A stretch of 64,000 nt of DNA from the NCBI GenBank assembly GCA_949592205.1, contig CATIUR010000006.1:64910001-64974000 (forward strand). Reading direction: 5' to 3'. Under the pieces are notes generated by a model, which did no database searches, was not told where the DNA came from, and saw only the letters and a list, made by a program, of their open reading frames with translations. Origin of the DNA: Helichrysum umbraculigerum. Taxonomy: Eukaryota; Streptophyta; Magnoliopsida; Asterales; Asteraceae. The position numbers were made by a program, and so were the translations under genes. Shown here piece after piece: positions 13,401 through 24,621 of the stretch. Each line of letters begins with the position of its first letter. Position 1 is the stretch's first letter.

Positions 13401-16400
13401 AGTTTGGCACATAACATTCTCACACATTGATAGATCAAAAAATCATGTGTAGCAAGGAAATTAAAGGAGCTTATGTAACTATGTGCCTAGCAAATCACAA
13501 TTCTCCACTCTTTCCAACCCCATCCATCTTAAACTCAGTTTAACGTTCATATTAATGATCAAAGATATTGAACTGTGAAACTAAGGTGGTTTCTTACTCA
13601 TTCCCCTTCCCTCGGGATGTGAAATGTTTTAAGTCGAATAAAGGGCCTAGGAGTCATAAGCAAGAGCAAGATAGAAGCCTTACCTCATCCTACAAGCATT
13701 CTCAGTGCCTTTGTTACAAAATCACGTTCTTAACAAATCTACTATATATCTCCTGTGGCATTACAACTCAGATTGATGGTCTAAAAACTGTAGCTTTATC
13801 TCATATCCATATCATTTAACATGGCAAAAAACCGAGAGATCTGCATCTATAGTTTACTGCAACCGCCAAAACCTTAAACCCATGATCCATTCTATAATCC
13901 CTACAATCCGTCATTTCCTTTAGGAAAATACCGATACAATTTCAGATCTAAACTTTCAGAATGTGCTCTAAATCTCATCCAGTTAAAACCAACTTCTGAA
14001 TCAAGGAGCATCGCAAGTACCACAATTATAAACATGATGAGTAGTAAACTAGAAATTTTTGTACCTGTAAGTTTGATAGGCATATGTCAATATCTGAGGA
14101 TTATAAATGATTTACGGAACTCGTCTGAAAACTATGAAGTTGTATATACAGCCCCTTAAACTATCATTCGTAGGAAACAATCACTAGAAAGAACTCAATA
14201 CACAAAAATCAAACTTGGTGTACAGCCTATGTCCTACATATTATGCAAAAGAAGAGAAAATTCCAGCCAAAATACTGAGTGCATTGTGGAAAGGGCTAGA
14301 AAGTACCTAGTTACATTGAAAGAACATCCAACCAATTCAAGATAGTACGTACACATGAAGTAAAGTTTACTAACTTTCGACGCCATTCATATAGTCCTGC
14401 ATATGGTACAAGGTCCAATAGAGTTGTGATATATATATATTTAAATCATTCTTCAGAATCCTATACATGACAATTAAAAGTTATACACTTCATCTTTTGC
14501 TAAAAACTATAAAAGCAGATGAGATTAGCCTTTCTACGATTTCGAAAAACCCGAAAACATTATTATGTATTCATTTACCTTACTCTATTATATAAGGCAT
14601 CAATCATGTAGGGCCCTCTCAATTATAATACAATGGTCTTAAAATTTAGAAGAGGGGATGGGAGCCCCTATAATCATAATAATTCATTGATCTAATCTCA
14701 GCCTCCCAATTCATATACTTAGAGCCAAGCACCCCCTTATTTATTTCCCACACTGTATAAACCAAACATAACCTAAAAAGATGAACAAAAAATGCTACAC
14801 ACCTACAAAAACTCACACTCCTAATTTCTACTCTCTGCCCCTATAACAATCACCTTCTACTGCCACCACCAACATGACATCCACCACTACCACCACCATC
14901 CTCCGCAACTACTGGAATGACGAACCATAAATTATGTTGCTGGATTAAGAGGGTACGAGGCTAGATAGAAAGAAAAAAAAAACATATAGTTGTTCTCCAA
15001 AACATATAGTGGTATACACAATATCATTATATAGCATTAACACTGAACTATAACTTAAATTACAACATATAAGCATCTATGTGTACTTACTATTGGAAAG
15101 AATCAGAAAATCACCCCACACCATCAAGCAATCACTGTATATACCTAAAACATTACTAAAGGTCCCATACTATTTTGTATCTTAGAAAAAAAACTAGACA
15201 AGCTTCTTAACAATTTGTTGTTTATTATAAATCCATCACAAACCATCATGATTATATGGATGATTATTGTTTTAAACTAGTTATGATGAGTAAATAAACA
15301 ACTATGAACCTCACTACTCACCATGTACAGTTTTGGCAAAGGGAAGCTGCAATGTTGAAGCAACAACTACAGAACCTGCAAGAAAGTCACAGGTAAATCT
15401 TCTCTCTTGTTGAATCTCATAAGAAAGTTTATGTATACCTGCAAGCAAACCATCATATCTAAGTTGTTAAATACTTTTAATTAATCAGTTAAATATGTAA
15501 ATTACCTTGTTAGAAGCACAAAACAAAGGGATCTTGTAGATCCAGATCAAGACTGACATAGTACTTATGATGAATTGAGGATAATGGCATAAGTAAGTAC
15601 TCTAAACACGAGAACTTTCCAAAAAAATTGTGGTTTTTAAAGGGAATCCAGAAAGGAAGGTGATGAATTTTCATAGTACAAATGGAATTAAGAGATGTAA
15701 CATGCAATAAATCCAGAATCACATATACGAAAATGTTCTGATCCGCGTGGAGAACTATAAACCAATTTTATAGACAAACATCCACCAACAACAATACAAA
15801 TGTTGGAAAGAAAGCCAAAAAAAACTCACAGATATCCTTGAAGAGTTATGCTTACAAATTTGTTAATATTGTTTGACAAATAGCATTATACTGAACTTGA
15901 TGATTAGGCATATGATGGGTGAGGAGCTCTCTGGTTTAAGTGTAAGAGATTTACAGGGTTTGGAGAACCAACTTGAAATGAGTCTTCAAGGTATCCGAGC
16001 AAAAAAGGTCTGAAGCTACCACCTCCAAATAATATACATATTACTGTACAAAATATGTGCATTCTGACAAATTTCTATTTTGCAGGAACAACTTCTCTTT
16101 AATCAAATAGACGAACTAAACCAGAAGGTTAACCTTAAACCTACAGAATTTGATCAGATCCTATGCTGTAGAGTAAGTACCTTCATGTAAGCAAACTAGT
16201 TTGGCTTTTATGCAGGGAAAGTTCATTCACCAACAAAATATGGAACTGACCAAGAAGGTAAATCAAATTCGAGAAGAAAATATGGAACTGCGTAAGCAGG
16301 TATTTGCAAATAAACACTACACAAATATTAAAGTAAAGAAATATTCATCAGTCCACCAGTTATTCTAGACATCCGAACTATTTATCGTTCACCGCAGGTT

Positions 16401-16642
16401 AATGGAACAAACAAAAATGCGATGAACGCTTTACGCATAACAGTGGACCCACATGCCCCCATTGAACTCCAGCTTTCCATGCCAATGCAATATGATGACA
16501 CCGAATCGCGAGTGCAACCTACAAATTTGGAGTAACGTCTCATTCGTTGTCAAATTGATCTTTTAGTTTTCAATCTTCTCTCATGAATCTTTGTTAAACA
16601 ATTATTTTGTTTCTGAATCTCTGCAGATTACAACTACATTAG
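5387..16642 (+). CDS. MIKC-type MADS-box transcription factor, AGL17/ANR1/AGL21 clade
   Basis: Nuclear DNA-binding regulator; family members bind CArG boxes as dimers, and relatives act in root development, nitrate response and flowering. Coding exons: 5387-5568, 11112-11190, 15331-15392, 15908-16007, 16086-16127, 16216-16299, 16398-16531, 16627-16642 (182, 79, 62, 100, 42, 84, 134, 16 nt), 699 nt, 232 aa, all junctions GT-AG and in phase. The first five sizes match the standard MIKC exon pattern. Residues 1-60 are the MADS domain (MGRGKIVIRRIDNSTSRQVT...), about 61-87 the I region, 88-170 the leucine-heptad K domain (FWQREAAMLKQQL, ELSGLSVRDLQGLENQLE), then a C region ending LELQLH, the clade's typical end. 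Upstream in-frame ATGs before 5387 lie in the leader intron and are ignored. Exon 6 has an internal AAG|GTAAAT at 16257 that could be used as an alternative donor. Introns 1 (5.5 kb) and 2 (4.1 kb) hold transposon debris. A polyadenylation-like AATAAA is at 16838. Confidence 0.93.
6021..6050. repeat. (TA)n microsatellite in MADS intron 1
   Basis: An uninterrupted TA dinucleotide run of 30 bases. Confidence 0.95.
7120..7437. mobile_element. MITE with GGGTGTGCAAATAG termini in MADS intron 1
   Basis: The left end GGGTCATACTATTTGCACAC and the right end GGGTGTGCAAATAGAATTGG are inverted repeats, and a second internal pair (GATTGCACACC and GGGGTGTGCATCC) extends the arms to about 45 bp. Between them lie repeated CAGTGTTCTGGACAG motifs at 7280-7335. 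No target duplication is clear, so the superfamily is undecided. Confidence 0.6.
7640..8890. repeat. Probable dispersed-repeat relic in MADS intron 1, unclassified
   Basis: This block differs from the flanking intron. It contains a GC-richer island at 8390-8760 with repeated ACCGGCGGTTGG / CCAACCGGCG motifs and long TAATTAAT-type runs before it. It looks like part of a decayed LTR or other non-coding repeat, but I see no paired termini, primer site or coding remnant. No exon of the MADS gene is needed here. Confidence 0.3.
10014..10838. mobile_element. Degenerate hAT-like element (CAGGGGCGGAGCCA termini)
   Basis: The left end CAGGGGCGGAGCCA and the right end TGGATCCGCCCCTAA are near inverted repeats, of the same type as the hAT element at 50489-62052. 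No intact 8-bp duplication is left and the right end is eroded. A 43-base A run (10455-10497) lies inside. Non-coding. Confidence 0.55.
10455..10497. repeat. Poly(A) tract of 43 bases
   Basis: An uninterrupted A run in MADS intron 1, inside the hAT-like relic. It may be the tail of a retroposed sequence or slippage expansion; no retroposon body is recognisable next to it. Confidence 0.9.
11191..15330 (+). other. MADS intron 2, no independent gene seen
   Basis: This 4.1-kb intron has only short frames without family resemblance. A tract of alternating TACGTA/TATACA/CATGCA repeats occupies about 12740-12930 and generates a spurious frame on the minus strand. No terminal-repeat transposon was identified. 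Confidence 0.55.
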
Positions 16643-18351
16643 AGAGATGTATCAATTGTCGTTGATCCTTATCAACGATGAGCCTGCCCAATTTTTAAGT
16701 TTATTTCATTTCAGTGACTGATCTGCCAACCACGGATGATGCAGAACAACACAACGTATGGACATATTGACAAGAGCAAAGTTGGAACGTGAGAGATGAC
16801 CAAAAATAGCTGCCAACATCATGTCCAGAATACATATAATAAAAGAGATGGTCACAGAACTTAAGAGTGTGCGTTTTTTATTCCATGGATGTTAGTACGT
16901 CAGTTTGAGCCTTAGAATTGAAATATTGGCTTGCAATTAGGACTTGTAGTTGATTTGTCAGACTCCTCACAAAGGAAAATGTAAATAGTTATTTATTTGA
17001 ATACCATACAACAATGCATGAATTAAATTACAATTAGGCAGGTAGATTCGTTTGACAGAGAATATCATCGAATCATACACCGGAATGACGCTGTGACGGA
17101 AAAAATGTTAGTAGCATCTGATCACACAGCATCACAAAAAACATCTTGACAAATCTCTCAATGTCTTGAAGAATTTCGAAGCAATCATAATAGCTCGGCT
17201 AAACTGATATTTACAATCACCTCAATCGGAAACTATCAAGTATGGATTACCAGTCAATCATAGACCACAAAAGTAAAATCATCAAAGAAATTGTGAATAT
17301 ATGTATATTTATCAACTTCAAAGTTTCAGAATTATAAAACCATCAATTTACAACAAAAAAATCGATACACATGCATTCATAGACAGCAGGAAAAATCATA
17401 GCAACTACAGTAATTAGCTATTAGCACAGAAGTAATATAACAATAACAGGATCTATCATAACAATCCAGAATCATATATATTCATATATACTTACAGATA
17501 TTTTCAAACCTCATACTAAAATATTCCAAAATCGAACCGAAAACTTCACCGTACGCACCTGATGGTTCAAGCCATCCATACTTTGATCTGCAAAAGCTAT
17601 CTCATCATCATCATCATAAACAATAAACAAAATCTAATATTTACAAGTTAAAACTTATCAGTATTTATGTAATTATGTAACACAAAGAACAACACGATAT
17701 CAATCAATCAGTATCAGAATCAACATTTCTACGTTGCCAAGATCGTAAATGTATCTTCGATATCGTTCGTAGTATACTATCGAATAAATACACATAACTT
17801 ATGCAATTCGTACCGGTACTTTCGACAACTTCAGTATCATAAGCAATAGATACAGGATAATAAACTTTACTGAAACTCGAAATAATCATGATTAACGAGA
17901 TTTATGTGATTTATGAGAAGGATTAAACGGGTTGTCTCGTGAAATGTGACAGAAATGCGTTAGTTACCAGTTAGATTAGAAATGCGTGATGGTGAAGGTT
18001 TGGAAGGATGGAAAATATCTGGCCCTGTTAGTTACATTTTAGCCCTTTATCTATCAAACATTGCTATAATCACCCCTCATACTTTAACACGTGAGGGAAG
18101 TAATCATAATTTAAATTCGTTAGTCCAACATATATTGTTAATCTTACACTTTTCTAACGTTTGTTTGAAGTTTGAAGATAAATTCTATCAAATAGCTGGT
18201 TGTAAATGTAATCGGAAAACAAAAATGATAAAGATAAAAACACCAAACTGCAAATATATACCAAATATTAACAAAAGTTCAATTATCTTCAAACCTTATT
18301 TATAACCCATCCCTAATCCTATGATGTTCTTAAGACAGCATCAAATAAACT
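16643..18351. other. Convergent intergenic region between the MADS gene and the OPT gene
   Basis: Holds the 3'UTRs of both genes. A minus-strand stretch at 17500-17950 has a 61-codon frame and a possible start plus splice donor (see findings), but no recognisable product. Otherwise nothing supportable. Confidence 0.5.
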
Positions 18352-21300
18352 TCATTTGATCGGACACCCATCAGCCACGACACCTTTGGCCGTAGGACAA
18401 GTAGCCAAGGGACAATGTTCGCCTTGAGTACCCCACCACGACACTCCTACATCGGACATCGTAAGGGAAAAGTACAAAAGTATTCCCATGAAAGCCAAAC
18501 CCGCATCAAGTGCAGCCGAAAGGACGTAATTGTACTTTTGCCACCATGTCTTCCGATACTTCAACACAAAGAAGTTAAATATAATACCCGTGAATGCCCA
18601 ACTGTTATAATTTACCGCAGAAGCAGGAGGCATCATCGCACAAGACCCAAAAATAATGGGAAGGTTAACATATCGGATCCATTTCTGGTTTGGGAAAGCC
18701 TTATGAAAAAAGTATATCACAACGGGCCCAAGAAAGCCGCCTAAAAAGAACCAGTTTAGGGCAGAGTAAGGTCCAAGAGAACCAAATATCCTTTTGGGCC
18801 CTACTAGTCCCCAAATGACAGATGCATCATAAAAGACGCGGTCCCCAGGGCATGTCCACGGGCTACCTGGAGGAAGTAAATGATCCTGACATATGTTTTC
18901 GACGGTATTTAGTAGCCACCAAGCAACCGAGATATTAACCGTCCCCGCAATAATAGTTCCAATGAGCTGTCCATAAAAATATAATACAAAAAAAGAAGTT
19001 ATATGTACATATAGTTCTTTACATTGTAGTAGTAGACTAGTAGTTATATAGGATAATGACATGGATTACCTGAACTAGAAACATAGAGCGAGGTGGGATC
19101 TTCATGTAATGGCCTAACTTGAAGTCGTTAAGAAAGGAAATGGCTTGGGCCATACTAATGTAACCGTAAGTTTTAAATGTAACGTTGGCTATAGGCCTTC
19201 CGGGATATATAACTCCCATCAAGTACTCTGTGATGATATTTAGCCCGGGAGTCTGAAAAAGTTTACAGAATTGTCAAAAAGAAATTACGATTCCTGAATA
19301 CAACTAATTTAGTTATGTGTTTAACAATGTGTATATACCTGATTAGTAGTTGCAGTTATGACGCTAATTGGGAGAGTAAAGCTTGATGCCATAATACAGG
19401 CTAAAACGAGCCCCCACCATGGCATTTGGACTTCATCTCTCATGCAAACACAAAGCACGAGCGAAAGAAGAAACGAAGCACTAACAAGCAAATAGAACCA
19501 CCAGTTGGGTATGTCTTTGTATTTCCTCATGAGCTTTGTATGAATATCGACCTTACTTTTGGTTGAAGCTCGATATTGGTTCATTATTTCTCTGTAAATA
19601 GATCAAATTGATAAAACATTGTTTGTACCATACATCATATATCATCACAAAATATAGAGATAATAACTTGGCCCATTTAGTTATAAATGGATCCATACTG
19701 ATCAAACAACTATCAGAAAATAAAGAACTGAATATTAAAGGAATCAAATGGACTAGACGGGTCAAATAGATCGAAAAAAGTCCAAAATTTATTTTATGTT
19801 TAAATTTCATATATTTATATTATTATTTCAATGATATAGTTTTTGTAATCGTTATTTACACATCAACTAATTATAACAAATTCAAAAAATTTTGAAAACT
19901 TAGGGGCTTCCAATTTGACCCATTAAAATATTAACTTGTTTTGATCTGTTATCCAACCCGTTCAGTTTTCCAGCTCTAACGAAAAAGTGTAGAATAGTAA
20001 AAGTAATACCTTCCGTTAAACAAGGCGACGTGTGTTAAGGTTGAGATGACGGCCGCAAAACCAATACCATAAGTAAGAGCGAAAAAAGTACTCATATGTA
20101 TTTGTCCAAGATTCTCATACTGGGGCATATCTATCTCAAAATCTTGGTTAACAATCGCTGACACGTTGTAAGTTTGTCCATGTTTATCAAATAGATGTGA
20201 TGAGAAAATGGGGAATGTTCTTGCCATATACGTATTAAATCCCCAATAAGCAACAGGGATTAAAATGTACATAACGCTCAAAAATCCAATGTAAACATTT
20301 GCAATCGCGAAAAATGGGGTCACAAGTGGGCTGCCCAAGAATGATGCTATGACTGACCAATCTACTGTGAATGATAGAAGCCCGAGCCCTTTCATGCCGG
20401 AACCAATTTGTTGGGCTGTTATAGATTTGGGGAACATAATGCAGAGGATTGAGAGGCTGGTGAGTGCTGGGAAAAGGTAGCCAGGGATAATGTACCATGA
20501 GAAACTACAAACGAGTGCGATTATGAAGAATTTTGCTCTAGTCATTCGTGATGATGACTCATCGGTCTCGTGGAGAGCCCTGAGAAAAGTTTAAACAAGT
20601 TTTCAGGTTAATACCGGAGGATAAACCTACAAGCAATGGAGTGGCACTAATTCTCATTAATAAAGTTACGGAGTATATTCAAACAAGTTTTGGGGTTAAA
20701 GTAGGTCACAAACTTCTTTATTTTGTCATTTGTAGCAATTATCTAGTGAAACCGAATATAAGGAAAATCGTCGACACACATATCATACAGTGCATAAATT
20801 GCACAATATATAAACAAACTATTGTACGATCATCAATTCTAGAAATCAATTATCGAAATTATCAGTAATAGATTTCAACTTGCAAATTTTTTATATGTCT
20901 AGTATTTTTTATTTTATTTTTAGAAAGACTTATCATCAGTGGGAGAATAGTTCATCTCTATATATTGTGATACTGATATTCACTCTATTAAATCACTATT
21001 ACTGGCGATCAGCCCAAAAAGTCTGTGAAAATCGTCAAATGTCCACTAGAACTTTTTGCCTATTTTTATAGGGCAATGATATTTCCAACAAAGAATTTGA
21101 TAAATTCACCATTTACATGCATTAATAGTCTGTACTGTACAAACTGTTAATGCATATGAATGGTGGATTTATCAAATTCTTTGTTGGATATATCATCTCC
21201 CATTTTTATACAGGGCCTAATCAACTTCTGAAATCATCCAATGGGCGTTCTTGGCCCAATAGTATATATCTACACTCGCCTACAATATACAGAGGCCCGT

Positions 21301-24300
21301 TTATTTATGACTTAATAGTTAAATACCGAAAATGCTTTTATTTATTAAGTAATATTCTCTCCGTTCCATTATAAGTGTTTAGCATGGCTATATCACACAC
21401 TTTTCGGCAAGTACAAACATTCCCTATGAAACAATAAGATTTCAACCTTTAGTCTTTAGATGTTTTTTGTCTGGCTGAAAATGAAAGTGGACACTCAATT
21501 TGGGACAAACAAAAATGGAAATAAGGACGCTTAAAATGAAACGTAGAGAGTATAAGGCTGTTTGGTTTTTGGTCATTATCCAGTCATATAATACATCTTT
21601 TTTTTTTTAGATAAGCTAAGTATATTAAAAAACCACTCCAAAATGAACAGGAACCATACACACTCCAAATGAATCTCCAAGAAGGAGAAACACAAAATAA
21701 ATATGATAAAATAACAAATGAAGCCTTAACCTACTAATAAAATTAAGAAATCCGACTGCAAATGAAACAGAACAGATCGAGTTCATTATAATTTCTTTTT
21801 CTACAAATTATTTGAAACACTATGAATGTATTTTTTGCATTTATAATTATATAATACGGAGTAACAAAAGTAAAATAAAATAATAAATAAGTATGTAATG
21901 TTTTTGTGAAAACCTGAAAAGGGAGACTTGAACAAGTGAGCTAGGCCACCACATCTGAGCGGGGTCCACAACATATTTCCTCAAAACACCTGCCCAACCA
22001 TATCCTAGTACCTGCTCCACAAAATTCCATCAAGTTAAATTCATCCTACATTTAGATAAATCCAACACAATCGTGCGTTAGCAGGTTAATGCATGATTGT
22101 GATGGATCTAGTGAATATATCAATTCGCTAGTATATATATTTAAATTTCATACACAAAATAATGTCTAAGTAATAATATTGTTTTCTAAATGTTTTATTG
22201 GAAAAAGAAATCCATAAAGTTATTTAGTATTTAATCAAAAATATATTATTAAAACAGTTTTTAGAAAACGAACACAATATTGCTAACAAGTAACATGCAT
22301 GTTACAGAAAAATCCTACTCTTTATATTCATAAAATACAAGCCTTCAAAAACCATTTATAAAATCGTGAAAAAGTTTAAAAAGCTGGAGTAAGGGCTAGA
22401 TCTCATAATGAAACACTCTACTTCCTTACTACTTGAAGTGTTTAATGAGACTTAAGACCATTTGCGGTGGGGTTGGTGGTGGGAGCACAAGTGAGCATAG
22501 GCTCGTGCATCCTGTGCTCAAGGTTTATTGTCATGGACACCAGTCACACCACGGAATTAGCACGAGAAAAAAGTGAGCCCGCCGGCTCCGATAATGCTTT
22601 CTTTCTTGATTTCAAGTGTAAACAAAATGAAAATCATATAAAAAATAGGTTCCGTTTTTAGTCGTGAAAATCCTATATTGTGGTTAGTTATGGTATGACA
22701 TTTAGTCGTGCTGACGTGACACTTACGATTAGTCACGATTAAACATCACCAATGCAATTGTACGTATATATTTATTGCTAACTATTATGCTCATAATTAA
22801 TTGTACTACAACAAATATGTCATTTATCCACACTTTTTTTCACACTTTTAAAAAATGTGTGGAGAATATGTAAAATTATTCACACTTATAAGTGTGGAAA
22901 AATTTGTTACATCAATAAGTGTGGAAATTACTACACTCTTAACATATATAAGTGTGGGGAAAAAAACTTAACACTTAAAAGTGTAAAGAAATGATAAATT
23001 TTCAACACTTAAAAGTGTGGAAAACATTTTGTAACACCCAATTTATCCACACTTTCTCTTGTGTGGAAAAATCATGTGTTACAAAAATTTTTTCACACTT
23101 TTAAGTGTTGGAAAGTTGTAATTTCTTCACACTTAATAGTGTGAGTTTTTCTTTCTTACATATATAAGTGTGGAAAATCTTACCATTTTCAAAAAAAATT
23201 TCACACTTTCTAAAAGTGTGGAAAAAAAATGTATGGTAAAATGACATTTTTGTTGTAGTGTTGGGTAAATATATTTTGTCGGCATCGTACCCCCTGTTTG
23301 TTCCGAGTTAAACAATCTACCCCTAAAACTCCCAATGTATGCAGCAAACCGGTTATTTATGTGCTACAATCTTTGCACATTATGTTTTTACCTGTTACAA
23401 CCTACAAAATGATGAATTGGTAACCACATCATGTGGCCTAAAAAATGACACGTAATTAATTTTACCGGTTCTCACGGTAACCGGTTACCATATTGCCGAT
23501 ATCGATACAACATTAACCAGTTTACTGCAGACAATTGGAGTTTTAAAGGTAGGTTGCTTAACTCGGAACAAACAAGGGGTACGATGCCGACAAAATATAT
23601 TTACCCTAATTAATTAATTAAGCTACATAAAATGACGTTCCAAAAAACAGTACTCGACTACTCGATCGTAATAAATAATTAAAAAAAAAAACGTTCATTA
23701 TTTTTTCATACCAAATAAAAATAAAAAAACTTTGCACAATCAAAAAGTTGATCGTGTATGTTCGGTAAACTATTTTGGAAGAAACTATACATGGAAATTA
23801 GAATAATTCAATATGCATGTTACCAAACTTTAACAACTCAAATCATGATAATAGTTATCTAGTACCTAAAATGTAGCTAATTTTCTAAAGTTTGCATAAC
23901 TTAATTGATCGTAAAATAGGTACAGCCTAAATAATTGGCTCGTTATTTTTTGTAAAACGGTTTTGATTTTTATGACAAACATAAAAAAACTGATTAAAAT
24001 TTGATTTACATTTCCTTTATTTTACAAAAAATGATAATATAAAAACATAACAAACGTAGGTACACCTTAATACATGTAATAATTAACTAGGGTTTACGAA
24101 CATGAAATCCGTAGGATTAGGGTTTATGAACAACAACAAACCTGTGTAGTGATCACAAGGATCCAACCAGCAATAAACGAGATTTTTCGATGATAAAAAG
24201 CTCGAATAATATCAACAATTCCTACTGCATACGCAGATCCGCTTCCAAAAGCGGATCCAGCATTCGCAAATATCGAAATAAGGACATGCTCCTTCATGTT

Positions 24301-24621
24301 AAACGGCCCCGGGTTCAACGAAAACTCGAACCCTAAAACATTAAACTTTTTCGAAGGAAGCACCGCCGCCATAAACCGACCAATTGGAAGCGTTGCAACT
24401 TGAACCGAGATCATGGAGATTATAAGTGGTTCGGTGCGGTAGCTGAAGAACGTGTTGAGAAACGATAAGAGGACACACGAAAGGATTCCAAGGAACCACA
24501 TTCGAAATGTCCATACGGGCAACGATGGATCATCGGAGGTGGAAACGGTTAGCCGGACTTCTTCGATGGGTGAATTTTCGTCGTCATCAAAGGTGGTTGG
24601 TTTAGGAGCTTCAGTCTCCAT
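18352..24621 (-). CDS. Oligopeptide transporter, OPT family (PT clade)
   Basis: Polytopic membrane protein; the family carries small peptides, glutathione or metal complexes by proton coupling. Coding exons on the minus strand: 24621-24142, 22011-21914, 20579-20010, 19591-19339, 19252-19070, 18966-18352 (480, 98, 570, 253, 183, 615 nt), 2,199 nt, 732 aa, the usual family length, with all GT-AG junctions in phase. The N terminus (about 37 residues) is acidic and cytosolic in type (NSPIEEVRLTV). The NPG signature (SLNPGPFNMKEHVL) is at residues 101-114 and the KIPPR signature (KIPPRSMFLVQ) at 518-528; both mark plant OPTs. Many hydrophobic segments follow, and the C terminus is GCPIK. It resembles the Arabidopsis OPT1/OPT5 group, but substrate cannot be assigned from sequence. 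Introns 1 and 2 carry several MITEs. The start at 24621 is the first ATG before the conserved region, and the gene is head-to-head with the glycine-rich gene 1.4 kb away. Confidence 0.94.
21071..21201. mobile_element. Foldback MULE-MITE in OPT intron 2, 9-bp target duplication
   Basis: A 131-bp near-palindrome: GGGCAATGATATTTCCAACA at the left and its counterpart TGTTGGATATATCATCTCCC at the right, with arms pairing almost to the centre (GTCTGTACTGTACAAAC). The flanks are identical 9-mers, ATTTTTATA, at 21062-21070 and 21202-21210. Confidence 0.85.
21355..21550. mobile_element. Stowaway-like MITE in OPT intron 2
   Basis: The left end TTCTCTCCGTTCCATTATAA and the right end TTAAAATGAAACGTAGAGAG are imperfect inverted repeats, bounded by TA on each side (21353-21354 and 21551-21552), as for Stowaway elements. 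Confidence 0.7.
22803..23606. mobile_element. MULE-MITE with 48-bp terminal repeats, interrupted by a CACTA element
   Basis: The right part (23264-23606) ends ...GACAAAATATATTTACCC. The matching left arm GGGTAAATATATTTTGTCGG begins with the G at 22803 and continues at 23264, split by the CACTA insertion. The inverted repeats extend about 48 bp. After removing the insertion, both flanks are the 9-mer TAATTAATT (22794-22802 and 23607-23615). Element length without the insertion is 344 bp. Confidence 0.85.
22804..23260. mobile_element. Non-autonomous CACTA element nested in the MULE-MITE
   Basis: The ends TACTACAACAAATATGTCAT and ATGACATTTTTGTTGTAGTG are CACTA-type inverted repeats (the first base is T instead of C on the left). 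The 3-bp target duplication TTG is at 22801-22803 and 23261-23263. The 457-bp interior is made of many copies of CACACTT(A/T)NAAGTGTGG, a self-complementary motif that functions as the subterminal repeat. Lies in OPT intron 1. Confidence 0.88.

Noticed and set aside
21600..21780. Possible LINE tail near the T run at 21599-21609
   Set aside because: Only a T run followed by short A-rich sequence; no coding remnant or duplication.
22453..22760. Possible Harbinger MITE (GACCATTTGCGGTGGGG against CACCAATGCAATTG)
   Set aside because: The paired ends match over too few bases and there is no consistent TTA/TAA duplication.
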